The position numbers were made by a program, and so were the translations under genes. 64,000 nt of DNA, taken from positions 1-64,000 of the forward strand of contig JAIFAC010000429.1 of assembly GCA_026545765.1 (NCBI GenBank), given 5' to 3'. Shown in pieces: positions 58,201 through 64,000 of the stretch (its first letter is position 1; each line of letters starts with the position of its first letter). This stretch comes from Plantago major. Lineage: Eukaryota; Streptophyta; Magnoliopsida; Lamiales; Plantaginaceae. The notes under the pieces are model-generated. The model searched no databases and was not told the DNA's origin. It was given only the letters and a program-made list of their open reading frames with translations.

Positions 58201-61200
58201 TTACTTGAGAACATGTAGCAACGAACAAGGATAGAAAAGGAATCTAACTCTCATATTACTTTGCATTGAAATGCGGTCAATCAGACAATAGGGTCTCATA
58301 GATTTCTAAGCAGATAAAACAATGTATTGGATTCTATTACACATTAACTTTCTTAATTTGTTAAATACTCCTTAGAATTCACAAGAAAAATATCTTTAGG
58401 GGTAATATAATCCAGTTTCCTGGACTCCAAACTTCATTAAGCAATGCAATATGCTTCTCAATAGTCAATAGGAGATCTAGCTGGCCGCTTCTATAATTAT
58501 ACCAACTGTCAACATTCAATTTGATTAAATAATGATAATAATTTTTAATAAATAATAATAACAGCAGCAGCAACAACAATAAAAATAATGTTAATAAAAT
58601 CCAGACTTCATGAATGAGAGAGTATACTCCAAGAAATCACTCCCTCCGTTCCATTACAAACTTCAAGACTTTCTATTTTTGGCATTTCGTTACAAACTTC
58701 CGAACCCCAAAATGGAATGTTTTATAAAACTTCATTTCTTTATTCATCCTCTTTCCTACCGTATTAATACACAACCTCCCACAAACCATTTGTTTAACAT
58801 AATTCGTAAATCTAAATAAAGTAACCTCTAGGAAGTTTGTAACGGAGTGAAGGGGGTATATGTTTTGAAGAATGATAAACTTAATAAAGAACACAAATAA
58901 ACAGAGACAATCTGCATTTGAAATCAAACGAAGCCCTACGAATTCAAGTATGCATTGCTGCAATAGTATCCAATGCCTCAAAACAAAGACAAGACCATTA
59001 CATTACATCAGGCTAAATCAAGAGCCCAACAAGTTCAACAATTAATGCTCATGATCCTTTGCCAACTACCTGAAACGTGAAAAGCATTGTCTCTTTTAAA
59101 GGATCGAGGTTTTCAGAATAACATTACATATGCAAAAAATGATTTAGCTCGAGCTTAGGCAGGTGTACTGTAAAGAAAATCTGAAAGAGAACGGCCCTGA
59201 AGTCCAAACTAAAGGTAATGTTTATGCTATAAAAGCATCATGGAAGCCGGACTAGTTGTTTTAACTAGTTGAGAAACGTATACCAATACATACCTTCAGT
59301 CCTTCATAGAGAGCTCGTGAACGGCAAGAACGCAGGCAAGCATGATCATACTCTGATCGAACATATTCACGTAGGCGCTGTACTTTTTTCTTCCGGCGCC
59401 ACTGCAACCATGACCATGCAAGTGGATATGCAATAACACAAAGGATACCATATATTGCTCCTTCCCACCACTGATAAGAAGCTAATGCATTTGTCTCATC
59501 AACAAATCTGTTGAATGCATCCTCATATCTAGCAATGAAATAAAGGGTACCGATTGAATATGAATATGTCCTTAGTTATGCAGAGTACAGACATGATTTC
59601 AGCTAGGGCTTTGGCGGACTTATAGAAAATTCATAATGGATTATCGGACTTGCCAAAATAAAGTTCAATCAATGCTATAGAGAATGATGCAGTCACTAAA
59701 ATTAACATTTAAAGTGTCTGGCACACATATAAGGAAAATAAAGATCATACACTATTTCTTTCACTTCTTTAGGAGGTGAATGCGCGAGATGCCAAGGTTC
59801 ACTGAAAGTGTTTGCCCCCAGAAAGTACATACGATGAACATGGGTTTGGGATTCCTCAGTTCTGCTTGTTTCCAAGACCTGAGAGAAGATTAATCACATA
59901 AGAATAACTCAAACTAATTTTTCCACTGAGTTATTGAGATAATGTGACTGTTGATGCTGTACGCAGGGTAAAGTGGAGAACCTCATTTAGTGACTCTAAA
60001 AATGGGAGGGAGCGATCATTTGGTGAGCTGCGGCGGCTGGGCACTAGACCTGGTAATTCATCTCCACTGACAAACTTCATCCTAGCAACGCTTAGAACAA
60101 GCGCTAGGAGAATAAGGAGACTCAAGAGTAAGAAAGAAAACAACCATGGCCCTCCAAAAGTGTATACTAGCTCTTCGAGTGCAGTATAGCAATGAGGTGT
60201 ATGATATCTTTCAGATATACACTTATATGGACATGGAGTACCCGTAATACCTCCTGTAACGTAACAGATGTCAAGGTAAGAAAATCTACTTCAAAATATC
60301 AATGTGCATGGTTATACAAGATTTAAATTTTGGCTCAAGATTGAAATTTTATATGACATATCATGCAAAAATTCCGGAAAAGATAGAAAGTTAAGATTAG
60401 AGACAAAGCAAGCTGAAACAATCATGCAGTACCACGGACAGCAGTGTAAATAGCGCGAGGGGGGAGATCATGAGCCGGACAATCATGACATAGAGCTCTA
60501 TTAGAACCTGTCTCATTCTTATATGTTCCAAGCGGGCATTCCTGCATCCACAGGAGTATAAGATTTGCGACACGTGAAGGAAAGTATAATGCGATACTCA
60601 AAGTTGAAGTGCCTCAAGATCCATCTTGTTTCAAACTAGACTACATAACTTTCTCCGACCCATTAGTTCTCCATGTTGCCTGCCTAATTAAGTGATATTA
60701 TTTTTATAATCCTCCTTTTATTAATAAAACAAAATATATAATAAATGTGGCAACCTATATTACTTAATTCATATTTATTGAAGGGTAAAACTTGGCGCTA
60801 AGATCAGAAGCATTAACTTATCTAACAACTGACAGAAAAATTGGTTTAGACTACAAAGGTACCAATTTTTCTTTCTGGCTTTTGGGGAAACATCATAACT
60901 TCATGTAATTTGATATATGTAATGCTCGCAAGTCACAACATGCAGAATTTTATCGTCAGGAGAACAGTTCGAGAAGGTATGAATTGGCTCTGTGATTGCA
61001 CGCTTCTATGAGATTTTGGAAGATGTAAAGAAGTTGAAAGTTAATCATTGTGAAAAAGAAAACAGTATCACGTGACAGTATGTTGTTTATACTAAATCCG
61101 AAGTTCCTGGACAATATTATGATTAATTAATGTAGGTTCAGAACCATCTTCTAGCAAAGGCGGAGCAATGGGGGGGGGGGGGGGGTGGAGTTACCTGACA

Positions 61201-64000
61201 AAAAATCCCATATAGCCCTTCAGGACATGCTTTGCCACCGATGGTCCCATTTTCACCTTCACGTCCCAGACCTCGGCCAATGCCTCCTCTGCAATTGCAT
61301 AACTAGTATTTTTGAAGAGATTCAATGAAAAAGTTCTTATAAATCATTTGAAAATACTTTGTGCATGATTTTGCAAACCACTAATGAGAGACATAAAAGT
61401 AAAAACCTTAAACCTAAAAAATGCAGACAACAAAGGTCGTATTAAGATAATGCAACAGCAACACCTGGAGTTGCAGGACCTCTTACCACCCCAGCTCCAT
61501 CCATCTCTACCTAGACAGCCCAGATACCCAACCCCACACAATACTTTTGGCTGATAGGGGATGACATTTTCCTTTGGAAACTGGAAACTAGTCCTGATTG
61601 CCTTGAAAAACAACAACAACAACAACAATGAAAGCAATTAACAACGGGGGTGAGGTTTCACTAAGCGATTTTTGGTAGGATGATCTTAGATGTGAATCAC
61701 GGTGCAGTTGCTAATAGGAATTAACGGATGGGACTCATTAGTCAAAGCAAGTGTGACTGGTAGAGAGGAATTGGGGCAGGTTGGACCAGTGATGGGTGAA
61801 TGTTCAGAAGAAATTTGGTGTGTTCTGCTTATCCTTCGTAATGTTTATGATCATTATTACTTCAACATTTTAGAACTGGAGAATTGTTTTATAATTACGA
61901 TTATTTCAAAGTAAATACATGGAGAATTTTTTGAGAATATCTTTATGCTTGTATATCGACATTTGAATCAGATCAAAAGTTAATATGAAGGCATAAATAC
62001 ATGCAATTTAATAAATATAGGGGATTTAGAGGGCATGGTAACAGTTGCAAAAAATATTTCCAGAGGGCATGGTAACGATTGGAAAAGTATTTCCAGAGGG
62101 CACGGTAACAATTGCAAAAATATTTGCAGAGAATCACAATTCAATTCAATTCAAAGAGAAGTTCTTAAATAAGTTAATGCTTCTTAAATAAACTAATATT
62201 CTCAAAAAAAAAAAAAAAAATCAAATTAACTGAAAGGAGTGAAATCAGGAAAACAATATATTTCAAACTAACTACTACGATGAACCCTCTGGCTACTATA
62301 ATATTGTGGTCAAATCACTGTTATCCAGTCATGTTATGATTTATGTTGTCTATAGAACGTTCAAATCATGTAGAAACCACAGGATGGTTTGGTTAATTAT
62401 GCCAAACCTTGGGGAAATCTGAGAACTATCCGTTCTTTACACGACCCGAAGCCATACAGCCACAGCATTGGGTCAGTTCAATAATGCTACTATGCTATGG
62501 TCTGAAACAGAATTTTTTTTTCAGCGGTAATCCGAAGGTTCAATTAATGGAAGTCAAGAAGGAATAGCAAGACAAGCACTCTTAAGATAAGGAGGGGAAA
62601 AACAGGTAAATAAGCTACGCTAGACAGGAAATCAGCATAATGTATTTAGAAATTCAAGAAATGGATGATGAACGCTACAGCAAAGAGGACATCCATATTG
62701 TGGATTTTTGTAACTAAATACCGCATATAATTAGGAGCTTTCTAAGGACTCATTCTCAAGGATAAGCAATTCATCTCCGAAATTTGATTATGCCCAAAAC
62801 ACGAATAACGCCCGAAAGAAGAATAAAGTCCTTAATCTACATATTAGTGAATGAATTAAATTTCTACAAGATAGATGTACATGTAGTACCAAATGATCAG
62901 CCAAACCTGACATCAATAGCTCCTTTGACAATGGCCAATGGAACGTATTCATCTTTAACTGAGATGTCTGCCCAATGAAAGAAAACCCTTCCACCACCTC
63001 CACCACCGGCATTAGGGCTTCCGTGGCCTCCAGAGGTTGAGATGGTAGCTCTTTCATGAAGGACCACATTATGGACAAACAGAAGAATAGTTCCTCCTGA
63101 TCCGCCCCCAGGACCTACATCTGAGTTAAGCTGATCCTCCTGTCCTTTCAAATACTTCCTATAACTCTCTCCATCAGCTTCAAGTTTACCATCGACCACT
63201 AGTTTTGTCAATGAGTGCCCCAATGAACCCATCACTGCTTGAGAAAAGAGTCAAAATACAGTAGAAACAAGTAAGGAGGAGCTTTGAGCATTGTAGCGAA
63301 CCAGTAATTTATAAAATAGGAGATCCGTTCCTTTCTCAAATTAGGTACAAGTTAAGAAAAATCCAGTTTGTGACAGGTGAACATTGTAGCGAACCAGTAA
63401 TTTATAAAATTATACATAGAGATGCTTAGGCCTTAATCTACGTCAAGTCGACTCTGAACCAGAAGTTTTACTGCAAAAGGACAGCAAGAAGCTAGCTTCA
63501 CATTCCGAACTGAATCAAAGATCCAAAGTACTAGCCACTGCGCTAGGGACACTAAATAGTACAGTAAAGCTAGTAACAGGCAATCATCAGCCTAATGGAT
63601 GAATTCAGAAGGAATATGTCAACACAAGTGACAGATTGTGCATCAAATGACTTCATTCTTTATAGCTCGACCTTATAGATAGATTTCCATTCACTTGAGG
63701 CTAACTATTATGAACAGCGACATGCAACACCATATCATAAAGCCCAGCATTTCGAGCTTTTTTTTATAAAATTTATAGAGTGCTTTGGCATGTTGGTGAC
63801 ATTTTTACCCAAAATATTTCCTTGGCCTGATATTGAAACACTGAAGCTTGAACCGAGTATATTTTGATAATAATCCACAATTCTTCCATTAGCGCTATAA
63901 TTAATGTTTTAACAGTTGCAATTAAAATTGGTTTGATTCCAGCTCTTACTAATGTTTGGCATGTCATGCAGCTTGCATGTCCACCATAAGGTTGGTGTAA
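55263..64000 (-). CDS. Large glycine-rich multi-pass membrane protein (At4g32920/At5g11700-like), partial
   Basis: A plant-specific family of very large proteins with a Gly-rich, cysteine-rich extracytoplasmic part and a multi-pass C-terminus. Function unknown. Minus-strand exons: 63234-62907, 61288-61195, 60541-60433, 60253-59982, 59878-59751, 59528-59294, 58065-57877, 57638-57349, 57254-57071, 56970-56730, 55618-55530, 55405-55263. Signatures in order: GPGGGSGGTILLF, GGGGGGRVFFHW, GKACPEGLYGIFC, CPYKCISERYH, a membrane segment FLLLSLLILLALVLSVARM, RMYFLGANTFSEPWHL, YQWWEGAIYG, FFLGGDEKRDGLPPRL, VFGGDGTYMAPF, YRLVAGLNAQLRLVR, LLLGDFSLVL, FPAGINALFSHGPRRS. It ends FWQ-stop. Three short deletions disturb the frame (see findings). 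The 5' exons are outside the window; the exon just upstream of 63234 was not identified. Confidence 0.85.
56225..56640. other. ATCCC-rich insert in intron
   Basis: Inside the 55619-56729 intron. Repeated ATCCC/CCCGGGAT motifs stand out from the AT-rich intron. Possible decayed element; ends unclear. Confidence 0.3.
58640..58856. mobile_element. Stowaway-like MITE in intron of the membrane-protein gene
   Basis: Left CTCCCTCCGTTCCATTACAA and right TTTGTAACGGAGTGAAGGGG are inverted repeats at the ends of a 217-bp AT-rich unit in the intron 58066-59293. No flanking TA pair is evident on the left. Confidence 0.7.
61170..61185. repeat. Run of 16 G (poly-C on the coding strand)
   Basis: An uninterrupted G16 lies about 10 bp downstream, on the coding strand, of the donor site at 61195. 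Such runs can form G-quadruplexes and are prone to length errors. Confidence 0.9.
62029..62129. repeat. 33-34-bp tandem triplicate in intron
   Basis: Three successive copies of GAGGGCATGGTAACAGTTGC followed by an A-run and ATTTCCA, diverged at a few positions. Confidence 0.85.
63289..63410. repeat. 29-bp direct repeat near the exon at 63234
   Basis: CATTGTAGCGAACCAGTAAT plus TTATAAAAT occurs identically at 63289-63317 and 63382-63410, 93 bp apart. Confidence 0.9.

Noticed and set aside
1..64000. tRNA or other structured RNA genes
   Set aside because: Looked for A/B-box-like text and saw none convincing. Not reported without a folding search.

Overview
This window is nuclear DNA of a flowering plant, most likely a eudicot. 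It has AT-rich intergenic sequence, genes with many short GT-AG introns and a dense load of nested plant transposons. The AGTCTC-type MITEs and general style could fit Caryophyllales, but that is only a guess. No CRISPR, operon or prokaryotic feature is present.

Three host genes are recognisable. (1) An ATP-dependent 6-phosphofructokinase (+ strand, 19988-22903, 13 exons) acts in cytosolic glycolysis. (2) A gamma-glutamyltransferase / glutathione hydrolase (- strand, 23451-26046, 6 exons) with an N-terminal membrane anchor lies tail-to-tail with PFK across about 550 bp. (3) The 3' two thirds or so of a large glycine-rich multi-pass membrane protein related to Arabidopsis At4g32920/At5g11700/At5g47020 (- strand, 55263 to beyond 63234) runs off the right end. 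GGT reads cleanly. PFK and the last exons of the membrane-protein gene each carry 1-2 nt frame lesions.

The rest is mobile DNA. 1-3538: end of a CACTA element with a decayed TNP2 transposase. 6678-13017: a Mutator-like element (MULE-1) with long TIRs, a leftward plant-mobile-domain (PMD) gene and a rightward transposase with an OTU-like C-terminus. 15344-17925: a short, internally deleted Copia retrotransposon with both LTRs, PBS and an ATATA target duplication. About 28425-53460: probably one hAT element (transposase 29103-31330) that received a second, related MULE (MULE-2, 31652-52934). MULE-2 itself received a retroelement (37757 to about 43835), MITEs and a Gypsy-type LTR (44612-49451) that is split by a second CACTA element (to 49102).

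The most interesting structure is the MULE pair. Both encode a PMD protein and a transposase transcribed divergently from a shared centre. In MULE-2 the centre has grown into a 17-bp tandem array, apparently expanded from a motif present once in MULE-1 (one mismatch). A single inversion with one breakpoint in that array and one in the PMD exon explains three things: two oppositely oriented arrays, an inverted PMD N-terminal half, and a PMD C-terminal half left about 15 kb away on the other strand.

All gene structures were read by eye from splice signals and protein-family memory. No alignment or database search was run.
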